From NCBI RefSeq assembly GCF_024166365.1, contig NC_064830.1, forward strand, positions 90,574,968-90,638,967: a stretch of DNA of 64,000 nt, in the 5' to 3' direction. A program made the translations under genes and the position numbers. The notes beneath the pieces are model-generated. The model was given only the letters and a program-made list of their open reading frames with translations, had not been told where the DNA came from and made no database searches. This DNA comes from Elephas maximus indicus (lineage: Eukaryota > Chordata > Mammalia > Proboscidea > Elephantidae). Positions within the stretch are counted from its first letter, which is position 1. Every line of letters starts with the position of its first letter. This document shows, one piece after another, positions 34,217 through 47,258 of this stretch.

Positions 34217-35431
34217 GTGAGCAACCTGGGGCAGAGGGACCTGCCTGTCAGAATCAACTTCCGGGTGCCTATGGAACTGAACCAGATGGCTGTGTGGACA
34301 GGGATAGAGGTCCTTCAACCCCCGTATTGAGGATTGTGTATGGCTTCTCCTCTAATGCCCTTTACCTGGATTCTCTGAGTCCCTCATGAACCTCTGATGC
34401 CCTCACTGATATGTTTGTTCTTTGTCTTCACTTAGAATCTGTCCATTCAGTGCTTTTTGAAGAAAATAATGTCCACAGAGTCTGACTTCCTGACTCACAT
34501 TCAGAAGAATCTTGTGCTGGTAAGGATGGCTTTGCTCTGGCCTCTACTCTAAACCACACACGAGAAGAATTTAATTAAAGGTCTGTGTTACATTCAGATG
34601 GTCACCTGCTCAATAGCCCTCTTGTATTCAGACGTGGCTGCTCCCTTCAAATCAGACAGTTTAACACTGTCTTCTACCTTCAATCCCATCTTTCTCTGGC
34701 CTAATGCTACCTTTCTGTCCCTAGGACTGCTCCATTGCCATCTGCCTGTGCTTCTATAGTGACATCCCCTCCTTTGGCATGCAAAATCAACTTGGTTTCA
34801 ACCTCAAGGGCAACCTCAGCTTTGGCTGGATCAGCCAGGTGTGTAGAGCCCAACAGCAGAGCCTCTCCCCCAGATTCAGGTGGTACCTGATGTATCTCTG
34901 CACACCCTAGATCAGGACATTTTTGAATTTTGAGCCTTCCTCAGAGGCAATTCTCCAGCTTTTCCCCTCTCTTTTGCAGACACTGCAGAAGAAGGTGTTT
35001 GTTAGGAGTGTGGCTGAAATCACATTCAACAGAACAATGTATTCCCAGCTTCCAGGACAGGAGGCATTTATGACAGCCCAGGTATTGATTGTATGGTAGA
35101 CAGTGGCCAGGCTAGTGAAAGGGATCCTGCTGCCTAATTTGTAATTGCTGGGTGGGCATTTGCAAGCCTGGAGGGAAGAAGACGAAGGCCTTGAAGCACG
35201 GTTGTGAAAGGAGAGGAACAAACTGGGAGTTGGCAGAGGGGAGGTGCATGTTGCAAGGGTGTGCAGAATCTGGGATAACAAGAGGCCTGATGCTTTCTGA
35301 TGGGGTCATCTCTACTCCAGATTGAGACAGTACTGGAGAAATATGATGTCTACAACCCAATCTTCCTCATTGTGGACAGCTCCGTGGGAGGCCTGCGGCT
35401 ACTGGCTCTCATTATGGCCACACTGTACAAG
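34217..35431 (+). pseudogene. Pseudogene exons 25-29 (lower stalk and membrane span)
   Basis: Blocks 34217-34323, 34436-34519, 34725-34838, 34980-35081 and 35321-35431. They read [41 protein letters not shown] with [22 protein letters not shown] and [15 protein letters not shown]. Exon 25 ends one base short of the phase exon 26 needs, a probable -1 shift. The membrane span reads [21 protein letters not shown] and R replace the small or aliphatic residues relatives have, another sign of relaxed constraint. The following GFFKR tail exon was not found before ITGAM. Confidence 0.88.
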
Positions 35432-35699
35432 GTGAGCGTATTATTCTACCCTTGGCACCACCAGCATCGGATGCCACTCTTTCTACAGTGTAGAAAAGAG
35501 CTCACTTTGGAGTCGGGCAAGACTAGGGGCACATCCTTGCTAGGTTACTTAATGTGAGAGGCCCCTTCCCACTCATGACACCATCAATACCTAATTATTC
35601 CCCACATTTGTACCTTCCTACCCAATTCTCAGGCTTCCTGTAATTTCTCTACCTTTCTTTTCTATCTTTTTATATATTTCTCTTGATAAATGATTATAA

Positions 35700-35875
35700 T
35701 ACAAAAACACAGACCTGGGTTTGAATGTCAACACCACTACTGATTCATCCTATGACCATAAGCAAGTGTTTGGTCCACTCTGGGTCTTGGATTCTTAATC
35801 TGGAGGTAATCCTATGCAGTTCACAGAATTGTGGTAAAGTCTAAATGACATAATGGGTATAAACTTTCTAGCACA
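35700..35875 (+). repeat. MIR SINE, diverged
   Basis: 'gacctgggtttgaatgtcaa' and 'ctctgggtcttggattctta' are seen just before the full-length L1. Confidence 0.5.
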
Positions 35876-35879
35876 TGAA

Positions 35880-38800
35880 GGGTGGGGCCAAGATGGTGGA
35901 ATAGACAGATGCTTCCGGTGAGCCCTCTTAGAACAAAGACCTGAAAAACAAGTGAAACAAGTATATTTATGACAAGCTAGGAGTCCTGAGGAAACCCTGG
36001 TGGTGTAGTGGTTAAGTGCTATGGCTGCTAACAAAAGGGTTGGCAGTTCGAATCCGCTAGGCACTCCTTGGAAACTCTATGGGGCCATTCTACTCTGTTC
36101 TATAGGGTTGCTATGAGTCAGAATCAATTTGACTGTGCTGGGTTTGGTTTTTTTTTTTTTTTTTTTTTAGGAGTCCTGAACATCAAAGGCAAGGTTAGAA
36201 AATGAACTGAGGGGCAGTGGAAGGGAGAGATGGTTCAGAAGCAGAGAGTAGTTACCAGACCTGAATCGTGGGGAGGCTTCGGGCATCATTCCCGGAAGTG
36301 GCTGAAGTGGGCTGGTGGTAGGGTTTGGCTGCTGTTTCCTCAGGGAGAAGCAGCCAGCCACACAGCCTACTCACACCTCCAGAACCAAAAAAGAACGGTG
36401 CTCTTGGCAAAAGTTAAGTACTCGTGTATATTTTACCATGTGCTCTGCCCCCCCTCTCCCAAGCCAGCTTCAGCAGGTGATTTCCCTGGGCCTGAGATAG
36501 GCCATGTTGAGCAGCTATAGCCATCCTCCCAGCCTTGGAAAAGGAATAAATTCACAATTGGGGGAAAAGAAAATTTGCCAGCTCCACTTACTGGGGGAAC
36601 TCAGGACAGAAGTGGCTCCTGTCCAGGCATAAAATGTCCATGGACTTTGTGCACCTTTCCCCTCTACATGGCCCTGTGTGGGCCTATTCAGGAGACTAGG
36701 CCCTTGTTGGTAGACTACAACTGTTTCAGCTGTGCACTGGAGAGGTGGGTGTTTGATGTTTGACATTGCTTTGCCTATTAAACAGGGTCCTCACTTATCC
36801 ACATCAGGGGCCTAAGGACTAGGGTCTCCACTCAGGTCACCCAGCCACTTGCGACAGGGGTCCAAGGATAACTGGTACCTCCCAGTCCTTACAACCAAAA
36901 ATATTGGGTGCCCACGGTCTGTTTGCAGACCCTCCCCACATGTATGCTTTAGGGAACAGGGACACACTTTCCTCAGAGACACTTGGGGGACGATTCTCAG
37001 CCCCCTGCCTTGTTCAGAGTGTGACCCCCTGCTGCAACAAGATACCAGTACCTACACCAATCACCTGCCCCCCAAGACTGTAGGAAAGAGCCTGTACCAC
37101 ACACTTGATGATCAGCTACCTGGACACCTGAGCTGAATTCATACAAGGAAAGTGAATGGACTCCTAGACTGATACCTAGCCATCTGGGGACAGGACGTCA
37201 GAGCTCCAAAGGCGAAAATAATCAAGCTAGCTCACTCAAGCAACCCATTTGGCCATATCAAAACAAAACAAACCAAGAAGCTATGTCATAGTAAGCAAAC
37301 ATAAAATAAACTAATACAATAACCTATAGATGCCTCAGAGACAATAGTCAATATCAAGTCACAGAAAGAAACAGAGCATGATCGTCTCAACAAGCCCTCA
37401 AAACAAAGAATCAAGGGATCTCCTAGATGAAAGTGCCTTCCTGGAATTACTGGAGGCAGAATACAAAAGATTAGTATACAGAACCCTTCAAGACATCAGG
37501 AAGGAAATGAGGCAATACGCAGAACAAGCCAAGGAACACACAGATAAAGCAGTTGAAGAAATTAAAAAGATTATTCAGGAACATAATGAAAAATTTAATA
37601 AGGGGAAAAATCCATATACAGACAGCAATCAGAAATTCAGAAGATTAACAATAAAATTACAGAAGTAGACAACTCGATAGGAAGTCAGAGGAACAGAATT
37701 GAGCAAGCAGAAGGCAGAATTTCTAAACTAGAAGGTAAAGCAGTTGGCACCAATATATTTGAAGAAAAAGCAGATAAAAGAATTTTAAATAATGAAGAAA
37801 CCTTAAGAATCATGTGGGACTCTATCAAGAAAATAACCTACGACTGACTGGAGTACCAGAACAGGGAGGGATAACAGAAAATACAGAGAGAATTGTTGAA
37901 GATTTGTTGGCAGAAAACGTCTCTGATATAGTGAAAGATGAGAAGATATCTATCCAAGATGCTCATCGATCTCCACATAAGGTAGATCTTAAAAGAAAGT
38001 CACCAAGACATATTATAATCAAATTTGCCAAAATCAAAGATAAAAAGGAGACAAAGGAGAGTCAAAAAGAGTAAGCTTGGACTACTTGGCAGAAACCATG
38101 CAGGCAAGAAGGCAATGGGGTGGCTTATATAAAAACTGAAGGAAAAATAAATGCCAGCCAAGAATCATACATCCAGCAAAACTGTCCCTCAAATATGAAG
38201 TTGAAATTAAGACATTTCCAGATAAACAGAAGTTTAGGGAATTCATAAAAACCAAACCAAAATTACAAGAAATACTAAAGGGAGCTCTTTGATTACAAAA
38301 TCAATAATATCAGGTATCAACCCAAGGCTAGAACACTGGGCAGGGCAATCAGAAGTCAACCCAGACAGGGAAATCATGCACACACCCCAAAAAATCAAGA
38401 TTAAAAAAACACTCAAAACAGGGAGACAGCGATGTTATTATGTAAAAGAAGATAACATTAAAGCAATAAAGAGAGACTGAGAAATGTAGTCATAGATCTT
38501 CCATATGGAGAGGAAGACAAGGCGATACAAAGAAATAAAAGTTACATTTAAATTTAGAAAATAGGGGCAAATAATAAGGTAACCACAAAGGAGACAAGCT
38601 ATCCTACACATCAAAATAAAAGACAAGAAAAAAATGGAGACTCAGCAGAAACAAATCAACAGCAAGGAATATGAGGACAGAACAATATATAAAGATAATC
38701 TACTCAGCACATAAAATTAGGTGGGAAAAAGAAACTGTCAACAACACACAAAAAAGTTATCAAAATGATAGCACTAGATTCATAAAAAAACCTATCCATA

Positions 38801-41800
38801 ATTACCATGAATGTAAATGGCTAAATGTAGCAATAAAGAGACAGAGGGTGGCAGAATGGATTAAAAAACAAGATCCATCTATATGCTGCCTACAAGAGAC
38901 ACACCTTAGACTTTGAGACACAACAAACTTAAACTCAAAGGATGGAAAAAATATATCAAGTGAACAACAGTCAAAAAAGAGCAGGAGTGGCAATATTAAT
39001 TTCTAACAAAATAGACTTTAAAGTTAAATCTATCATAAAGGATAAGGAAGAACACTATATAATGATTAAAGGGACAATACACCAAGAAGATATAACCATA
39101 TTAAATATTTATGCACCCAATGACAGGGCTGCAAGTTACATAAAACAAACTCAACCAGCATTGAAAAGTGAGATAGACAGCTCCACAATAAAAGTAGGAG
39201 ACTTCAACACACCACTTTTGGTGAAGGACAGGACTTCCAGAAAGAAGCTCAATAAAGACACGGAAGATCTAAATGCCACAATAAACCAACTTGACCTCGT
39301 AGACATATACAGAACACTACCCAACAGCAACCAAGTATACTTTCTTTTCTAGTGCACAAGGAACATTCTCTAGAATAGACCGCATATTAGGTCATAAAGC
39401 AAGCCTTAGCAGGATCCAAAACATTGAAATATTACAAAGCATCTTCTCTGACCATAAGGCCATAAAAGTGGAAATCAATAACAGAAAAAGCAGGGAAAAG
39501 GAATAAAACACTTGGAAACTGAACAATACCCTGCTCAGAAAAGACTGGATTATAGAAGACATTAATGAGAATGAAAACACTTCCTGTCAGAGCCTTCGGG
39601 ACACAGAGAAAGCAGTGCTCAGAGGTCAATTTATATCAATAAACGCACACATCCAAAAAGAAGAAAGGGCCAAAATCAAAGAATTAGCCCTACAACTTGA
39701 ACAAATAGAAAGAGAGCAACAAAAGAAACCCTCAGGGACAAGAAGAAAACAAATAATAAAAATTAGAGCTGAACTAAATGAAATAGAAAACAGAAAAACA
39801 ATCAAAAGAATTAATAAGACCAAAAGCTAGTTCTTTGAAAAAATCAACAAAAGTATGAACCACTGGCCAAACTGAACAAAAGAGAAACAGGAGAGGAAAC
39901 AAGTAACCCGAATAAGAAATGAGATGGTTGATATTACAACAGACCCAACTGAAATTAAAAGAATCGTATCAGATTACTATGAAAGATTGTACTCTCACAA
40001 ATTTGAAAACCTAGAAGAAATGGGTGAGTTCCTAGAAACACACTACCTACCTAAACTAACACAAAGAGAGGTAGAACAACTAAATAGACCCATAATAAAA
40101 GAAGAGATTGAAAAGGTAATCAAAAAACTCCCAACAAAAAAAAGCCCTGGTCCGGATGGCTTCACTGCAGAGTTCTACCAAACTTTCAGAGAACAGTTGA
40201 CACCACTACTACTAAAGGTATTTCAGAGCATAGAAAAGGACGGAAAACTACCAAACTCATTCTATGAAGCCACCATATCCCTGATAGCAAACAAAACCAG
40301 GTAAAGACACCACAAAAAAAGAAAATTACAGACCTATATCCCTCATGAACTTAGATGCAAAAATCCTCAACAAAATTCTAGCCAATAGAATTCAGCAACA
40401 TATCAAAAAAATAATTCACCATGACCAAGTGGGATTCATACCAGGTATGCAGGGATGGTTCAACGTTAGAAAAACAATTAATGTAATCCATCATATAAAT
40501 AAAAGACAAGAATCACATGATTTTATCAATTGATGCAGAAAAGGCATTTGACAAAGTTCAATACCCACTCATGATAAAAACTCTCAGCAAAATAGGAATA
40601 GAAGAATAATTCCTCAACATAATAAAGGGCATTTATACAAAGCCAATAGCCAACATCATCCTAAATGGAGAGAGCCTGAAAGCATTCCGCTTGAGATTGG
40701 GAAGCAAACAAGGATGCCCTTTATCACTGCTCTTATTCAACATTGTGCTGGAGGTCCTAGCCAGAGCAATTAGGCTAGATAAAGAAACAAAGGGCATCCA
40801 GATTGGTAAGGAAGAAGTCAAAGTATCTCTATTTGCAGATGACATGATCTTATACACAGAAAACCCTAAGGAATCCTCCAGAAAACTACTGAAACTAATA
40901 GAAGAGTTTGGCAGAATATCAGGATACAAGAAAAACATACAAAAAGCAGTTGGATTCCTCTACACCAACAAAAAGAACATCGAAGAGGAAATTACCAAAT
41001 CAATACCATTTACAGTAGCCCCCAAGAAGATAAAATATTTAGAAATAAATCTTAACAGAGACTTATACAAAGAAAACTACAAAACATTTCTGCAAGAAAC
41101 CAAAAGAGACCTATGTAAGCGGAAAAACATACCTTACTCATGGATAGGAAGACTTAACATTATAAAAATGTCTATTCTACCAAAAGTGATCTATGGAGTT
41201 AATAAAATTCTGAACCAAATTCCAATGATGTTCTTTAATGAGATGGAGAAACAAATCACCAACTTCATATGGAAGGGAAAGAGACCCCGGGTAAGTAAAG
41301 CATTACTGAAAAAGAAGACAAAGTGGGAGGCCTTACTCTACCTGATTTTAGAACCTATTATACCACCACAGTAGTCAAAACAGCCTGGTACTGGTATAAC
41401 AACAGATACATAGACCAATGGAACAGAATTGAGAATCCAGACATAAATCCACCCACATATGAGCAGTTGATATTTGACAAAACAGTTAAATGGGGGGAAA
41501 GGCAGTCTTCTTAACAAAATGGTGCTGGCATAACTGGATATCCACCTGCAAAAAAATGAAACAAGACCCATACCTCACTCCATGCACAAAAATAAGCTCA
41601 AAATGAATCAAGGGTCTAAATATAAAACAAAAAACGATAAAGGTCATGGAAGAAAAAATACAGACAATGTTAGGAGTCCTAATACATGGCATAAACAATA
41701 TACAAAACAATACTAACAGTGCAGAAGAAAAACTAGACAACTGGGAGCTCCTAAAAATCAAACACCTATGCTCATCCAAAGACTTCACCAAAAGAGTAAA

Positions 41801-43512
41801 AAGATTACCTACAGACTGGGAAAAAGTTTTTAGCTATGACGTTTCTGATCAGCACCCAAACTCTAAAATCTACATGTACTGCAAAAACTTAACTACACAA
41901 AGACAAATAACCCAATTAAAAAATGGGCAACAGATATGAACGGACACTTCACTAAAGAAGACATTCAGGTAGCTGACAGACACATGTCAAAATGTTCATG
42001 ATCATTAGCCATTACCATCCCACTCCAACAAGGCTGGCGTTAATCCAAAAAACACAAAACAATAAATGTTGGAGAGGCTGTGGAGAGATTGGAACACTTA
42101 TACATTGCTGGTGGGAAAGTAAAATGGTACAACCACTTTGGAAATCGATTTGGTGCTTCCTTAAAAAGCTAGAAATAGAACTACCATACAATCCAGCAAT
42201 CCCACTCCTTGGAATATATCCTAGAGAAATAAGGGCCTTTACACGAACAGATATATGCACACCCATATTCATTGCAGCACTGTTTACAATAGCAACAAGA
42301 TGGAAGCCACTGAGGAGCCCATCAACAGATGAATGGATAAATAAATTATGGTATAATTACACAATGGAATACTATGCATTGATAAAGAACAGTGATGAAT
42401 CTGTGAAACATTTCATAACATGGAGGAATCTGGAAGGCGTTATGCTGAGTGAAATTAGTCAGTTGCAAAAGGACAAGTATTGTGTAAGACTAGTATTATA
42501 AGAGCTTGAGACTGTTTAAACAGAGAAGAAAATATCCTTTGATGGTTACAAGAGAGGGGAGGGAGGGAAGGTGAGAGTGGGGTATTCACTAATTAGATAG
42601 TAGATAAGAACTACTTTAGGTGAAAGGAAAGACAACACACAATACAGGCGAGGCCAGCACAACTGGAGTAAACCAAAAGCAAAGAAGTTTCCTGAATAAA
42701 CTGAATGTTTCGAAGGCCAGCGTAGCAGGGGTGGGTGTTTGGGGACCATGGTTTCAGGGGACGTCTAAGTCAATTGGCATAATAAAATCTATTAAGAAAA
42801 CATTCTGAATCCCACTTTGGAGAGTGGCATCTGGGTTCTTAAACGCTAGCAAGCGGCCATCTAAGATGCATCAATTGGTCTCAACCCACCTGGATCAAAG
42901 GAGAATGAAGAACACCAAGGACACAAGGTGATTATGAGCCCAAGAGACAGAAAGGGCCACATAAACCAGAGACTATATCAGCCTGAGACCAGAAGAGCTA
43001 GATGGTGCCTGGCTACAACTGATGACTGCCCTGACAGGGAACACAACAGAGAACCCCTGATGGAGCAGGAGAGCAGAGGGATGCAGACTCCAAATTCTCA
43101 TAAAAAGTCCAGACTTAATGGTCTGACTGAGACTAGAAGGACCCTGGTGGTCATGGCTCCCATACCTTCTGTTGGCCCAGGACAGGAATATTCCCAAAGC
43201 CAACTCTTCAGACAGGGATTGGACTGGACAATGGGTTGGAGTGGGATGCTGGTGAGGAGTGAGCTTCTTGGACTAGGTGGGCACCTGAGACTATGTTGGC
43301 ATCTTCTCCCTGGAGGGGAGATGAGATGGCAGAGGGGGTTAGAAGCTGGTGAAACGGACACAAAAAGAGAGAGTGGAGGGAGGGATTGGGCTGTCTCATT
43401 AGTGGGCGAGCAATTGGGAGTATGTAGCAAGATGTATATAAGTTATGTGTGAGAGACTGACTTGATTTGTAAACTTTCACTTAAAGCACAATAAAAATTA
43501 AAAAAAAGAAAG
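35880..43512 (+). mobile_element. L1 LINE, near full length, inactive
   Basis: It starts with 'ggtggggccaagatggtgg', the typical L1 5' end, and finishes with 'gcacaataaaaattaaaa' at 43486-43505. ORF1 remnants are at 37378-37668 and 37814-38074 (coiled-coil part, then LRLTGVPEQGG). ORF2 remnants run 38800-42500: endonuclease (ILNIYAPNDRA), RT with [15 protein letters not shown] at 40830-40880, and a C-terminal part with [14 protein letters not shown]. Frameshifts and stops split both ORFs. An AfroSINE sits in the 5' UTR. It fills half of the spacer between the pseudogene and ITGAM. Confidence 0.9.
35990..36168 (+). mobile_element. AfroSINE in L1 5' UTR, with target-site duplication
   Basis: The direct repeat aggagtcctga lies at 35979-35989 and 36169-36179. 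The B box is 'gcagttcgaatccgc', and the tail ends in 21 T. A young-looking copy. Confidence 0.92.
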
Positions 43513-43869
43513 GCCATAGATCCTTTTGGGGAAGGTTGAAAGAGAGATTAACAGTACATATTTTTGTCAGTGTATTGGAGTCCTTCCTCAAGGGAACCTG
43601 GCCTCCCCTTCATTCAAAGAGTTGTGGATCTTTAAATTCGCTCAAGTCTGGGAATTGATTGTGGGATTGTGACTCTCTATTCTGGCAAATTGAGTTAGAC
43701 TGCTGTTCACCTGACCTAGAATTCATCCGTTTGTAAAGATCAAGTAAATATTTGGTAGATTTCCTATCTATTTCACTCCTAGGGACACCATGACTAAGTA
43801 CCCAATGCCTAAATCCATAGGAGTTAGACTATTCTGATTATAGCTTTGCCTCTGCTGTCCATTACTGTA

Positions 43870-45090
43870 ATTGTGCCCACCTTGTCTTTGTCAGTTGAGT
43901 GCAGCCACTTACCCCCTACTACCACAGGGTACAATCATCCCCATTGTAGTTAGGCGTCTTAATTCAGTTAGGGCAGTTCCCACTGTCAAATCTGATTTAT
44001 ATAAAATAACAGTCACAGCAGTCTTCAAGGATGCTGGGGCTCCCTTCACAAATTTGTTCCTCACAGTTGTGGTAAAAGGTGTGCCCTCTGAGCACTCCAT
44101 GTGTGGGTTTGTGGGTCTAACCTGATAAATCCACTCTAGCATGACAATTGCCCTAAGCCTTTGGGAACCATCTTCGGCAGTATATCAACGCAGGTCTGAT
44201 ACTTCAACACGATTTAGTGTAGGCGTAATCCATGCATCAGCAACCCAATCAAATAAACTATTATATCCTTTCCTAACTTCTCAAGCTGAAACATTGAATG
44301 AAGAATCTGTGCTCTGGGGACTCATATCAATAAACTCAGACTGGCCGATCTTTATGTTCCTTGCACCATAATCCCACACCCTTAATAGCCATTCCCACAC
44401 ATATGCTCCAGGTTTCTGTTTGTACATATTAGAAAAGTCAAGCAGTTCTTTTGGTGTGTAGTGCACCTCCTCCTGGGTCACACTCTGTACTTCACCTTTT
44501 GGGGTTCGCTGGGACTTAAGTCTAGCTATTTTTTTTATAGGTCTAGAAGCCAGGATCGGTAGCTTGGATTTGTTTTGAGAACATTCAGCAATGTCTTGTA
44601 AAGCATCTGCCTCAGACAATGCCTCAGGCAATGGCTCAGGCAAGGGCTCTTTAGAGGCAGCTGGGTTAATTTCATTAGATGGGAGTGGAGTGGCTAATGG
44701 TTTTTCTGGCAGGGTGGTTTAGCAGACAAACATGGAGTAATCGCTTCGGATGGGATTGGCTCTGTTGGCAGGAGTGATTCAATGGAATTTAGGGGTTCAG
44801 TGTCTCCAGTTTCCTGATTGTCTGCCCATATGTCCCCATCCCAAGTTTCAGAACCCCATTTCTTCCCGGTCAATACCCTCACTTTAACTTCAGACACCTC
44901 ACAAGGCTGGTGGATGAGTTGGCATTGTAATTCAGCCAATTACAATGAGTCTTACCATCAGACTCTGGGTTTGGTCTTTGGTAACATCAGCTCTGTTACA
45001 AGAAATAAGGCTTTCTTTCAAAGCACAAGTGGAAACTTTGAGGTTGTTTATGTGGCCTTGAGCTTTGATCTGAAGCCCTGAATGCATCTC
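43870..45090 (-). pseudogene. ERVL-like gag remnant
   Basis: Minus-strand open pieces at 44939-44694, 44643-44281 and 44142-43909 read as parts of one gag-like protein. Examples are VHYTPKELLDFSNMYKQKPG and KFVKGAPASLKTAVT. The wording resembles the gag/Fv1-like family of ERVL elements. Stops and shifts separate the pieces, and no pol or env is seen nearby. It is an old broken copy. Confidence 0.6.
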
Positions 45091-45099
45091 TTTCTTTCA

Positions 45100-45905
45100 C
45101 CAGTTTGTCTAGTGAAAGTAGGACCAACCAACCTGCTTCCTTATACTTCTCATTGTGACAAAACGGTAGGAAGGTATCAAGACAGATAGGGTTAACTGTG
45201 CCAGTGGCTGAACAAGAGCTTTTAAAAGATTATCATCTAGAAATTGAGTAAACAGGAACCATACCCTATTGTGAGACAGATAGGGTTAACTGTGCTGGTG
45301 GAACAAAAGAACTTTTAAAAAGATTACCATCTAGAAGTTGGGAAATAGGAACCTACCCTGTCAACATAAGATACATCGGGATAGCCCATGAATTACTATC
45401 TCCTTCTTAGTGTATTTCTAGTCCCTTCCTCCTTTGCAGGCTCCACATGCACAGAGGAGCAGAGTGTGACTGCTGTTTGACCTTCCTTAACCCTCCGAAG
45501 ATGGTGATGTAGTGCCGAAGATCAAGTGCGCTTTCACTATATCCCATAATAAAAATAAATAAGTGATGCCAAAGGCTCCTGAGAGGACTCCATCTTGAAT
45601 ATCAGCGGGTTCCACCTTAGATTCCAGGTGTGTGCACAACCTAATTAACATATACCACCATTCTGAGAAGTACCCACCCCTTGAGAGAAGCCCACTAAAT
45701 ATTCATTACTCTATTGTCTCCATCAAACCCATAGAAGCCCTAGCCTTGCTTCCCTTTTCAAGTTAGTCTTTTGGAGAGGCTTAGAACCTAGCTGACTCCT
45801 TTTGCTTGACTCAAGCAAAATAAAGCGTGCTGAAGATGAAGTTTGTCTTTTGCTTGTATTCTTACTTGGGAAAAGACCGGGACCCTTTGTGTCAGATTGG
45901 CAATT
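45100..45905 (+). mobile_element. Probable LTR with internal tandem duplication
   Basis: A polyadenylation signal aataaag at 45820 follows a T-rich stretch. A ~95-base unit starting 'gacagatagggttaactgtg' is present twice (about 45180-45275 and 45276-45370). This suggests a plus-strand LTR or LTR-like unit next to the opposite-strand gag remnant. Exact ends are not clear. Confidence 0.45.
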
Positions 45906-46671
45906 GGTAACACCATGAGGGGATGTTACTGCTATCCATCATTTTTGCACTTGGGAAGACAATAAGGGGGTCAGTACAATTCTTTCCTTTGAAGTAGTTT
46001 CCTAGATGTGCCTTTAGAGTTGGGTCTGGGCATCCAGCTCTTCTCAGACTTAAAAAGAAAATAATTACACCAGTGGTGATATGTAATATTGGAATTTTGC
46101 TTTATATTGACTTGGGTGGAGGATAGGTGAGCAGTAAAAAATTAGATTCTTTACAAGTAAAAAAAGTTACAATCAATAAATGGAACTGGAAAATTATTCA
46201 TATGGACAAAAATGAAATTGGATTCCCTACCGCATACCACACACGTGCACCCAGGCACACACACCCGAACTCTACCCCAAGAAAGTAATTAAATATTCAA
46301 GTAAAACAAGTATTTGAGAAGATACATATCTTCTTCTAAACTTGGAGATTTCTTAAACAAGTAACAGAAAAGGCTAATAAATTTGGCCACATTAAACATA
46401 GAACTTCTGCCCAATGGAAATGAAAATAATAATTAGTAACAACATCTAACATACAGTTTGGACGTGACTATCAGAAGAGATGATACCTTGTAAAGCAGTA
46501 GGTAAATGGTCATTATTTTTACCTTAGAATCCCCCAGCAAGTTGTCTTAGGTTGATTTGATGTTAGAAACACTGGTTTCGCTCAAATTATTTCAAGTTTT
46601 GGAGAATTTGTAGTTAGGTTTCCATGATGGGCTTTGTCACTGATCACTAATTTTTTGCTCTGTTCCCAGGT
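45906..46671. other. Spacer, no gene seen
   Basis: AT-rich sequence between LTR-like repeats. No tail exon of the pseudogene (a GFFKR-type motif) was found here. Confidence 0.5.
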
Positions 46672-47028
46672 ACGGGAGATGATTGCATTTATGTGACCCT
46701 GAAGCTGGGTGTGGACCTATGACTTCTTTGACAAATGAAATATGAGCAGAAGCTATGAGTGCCACTTCTGGGTAGAAGCACTGAAGAGCCTTGTGCAGTT
46801 GTCTGTGCTCTTTGCTCTTCTGCCTTGGCAATCATGAAGGCACATGCTGATGTAGAACCCTGATGGGAAAAAACAGATTGGGATTCTGAGGTAACACATG
46901 GAGGATATCTTCCAGGGAGTGTTTCTTAGCTCTGCAGTGAATTTTGGAGGACCGAGAAATAAACTTCGGGGCACTGAGATTTTTTTGTTGTATAAAGCAC
47001 TGATACTGTTTGTTACTGCAGCATAACC
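46672..47028 (+). repeat. LTR-like mammalian repeat
   Basis: 'ctttgacaaatgaaatatga', 'gccacttctgggtagaagca' and 'gtttgttactgcagcataac' belong to a common old LTR-type repeat ending at the AfroSINE duplication site. Confidence 0.5.
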
Positions 47029-47040
47029 TAGCCTATCCTT

Positions 47041-47258
47041 GTTGCTGTTATTGTTGTTTTTAGTCGCTGTAGAGTTGATTCTGACTCATGGGACCCCATG
47101 TGTGCAGAGTAGAACTGTTTCATAGGGTTTTCAAGGCTGTGACCTTTCAGAGGCAGATTGCCAGGCCTGTCTTCCGAGGTGCCTCTGGGTGGGTTTGAAC
47201 CATCAACCTTTCAGATAGTAGTCGAGTGCTTAACTGTTTGTGCCACCTAGGGACCCCA
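47041..47258 (-). mobile_element. AfroSINE (longer subtype) with target-site duplication
   Basis: The direct repeat agcctatcctt/agcctattctt lies at 47030-47040 and 47259-47269. It is inserted at the end of an LTR-like repeat. Confidence 0.88.

Larger units (their letters stand above)
12026..35431 (+). pseudogene. CD11c-like integrin alpha pseudogene, exons 2-29
   Basis: Twenty-eight exon-like blocks in the order, lengths and phases of a leukocyte integrin alpha gene. They cover the propeller, I domain, stalk and membrane span. Wording is closest to ITGAX: SAGFGHSVVRYADSW, KEGDYLDYKD, TRPVLWVSVSM and [10 protein letters not shown]. Damage: in-frame stops at 16720, 17896, 18132, 19001, 19025, 19289, 29073, 31172 and 31518; acceptors lost before exons 3, 9 and 10; GC donors after exons 9 and 24; and frameshifts near 12728 and 31339, with probable ones at 16608 and 34323. 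No convincing exon 1 or cytoplasmic-tail exon was found. Long tracts remain open (exons 15-19 and 26-29), so transcription is possible, but a functional receptor is not. It could be an extra paralogue or the displaced ITGAX itself. Confidence 0.93.

Noticed and set aside
42928-43452. 174-codon plus-strand open stretch
   Set aside because: It lies in the L1 3' UTR, and similar stretches occur in other L1 copies of the window.
45180-45370. Repeat pair considered as a CRISPR-like array
   Set aside because: Only two long diverged copies with no spacers, in a mammalian LTR context.
46672-46720. Possible cytoplasmic-tail exon after 'tgttcccag'
   Set aside because: A faint likeness to a YKEMM-type tail, but no GFFKR codons, and the sequence continues as a common LTR-like repeat.
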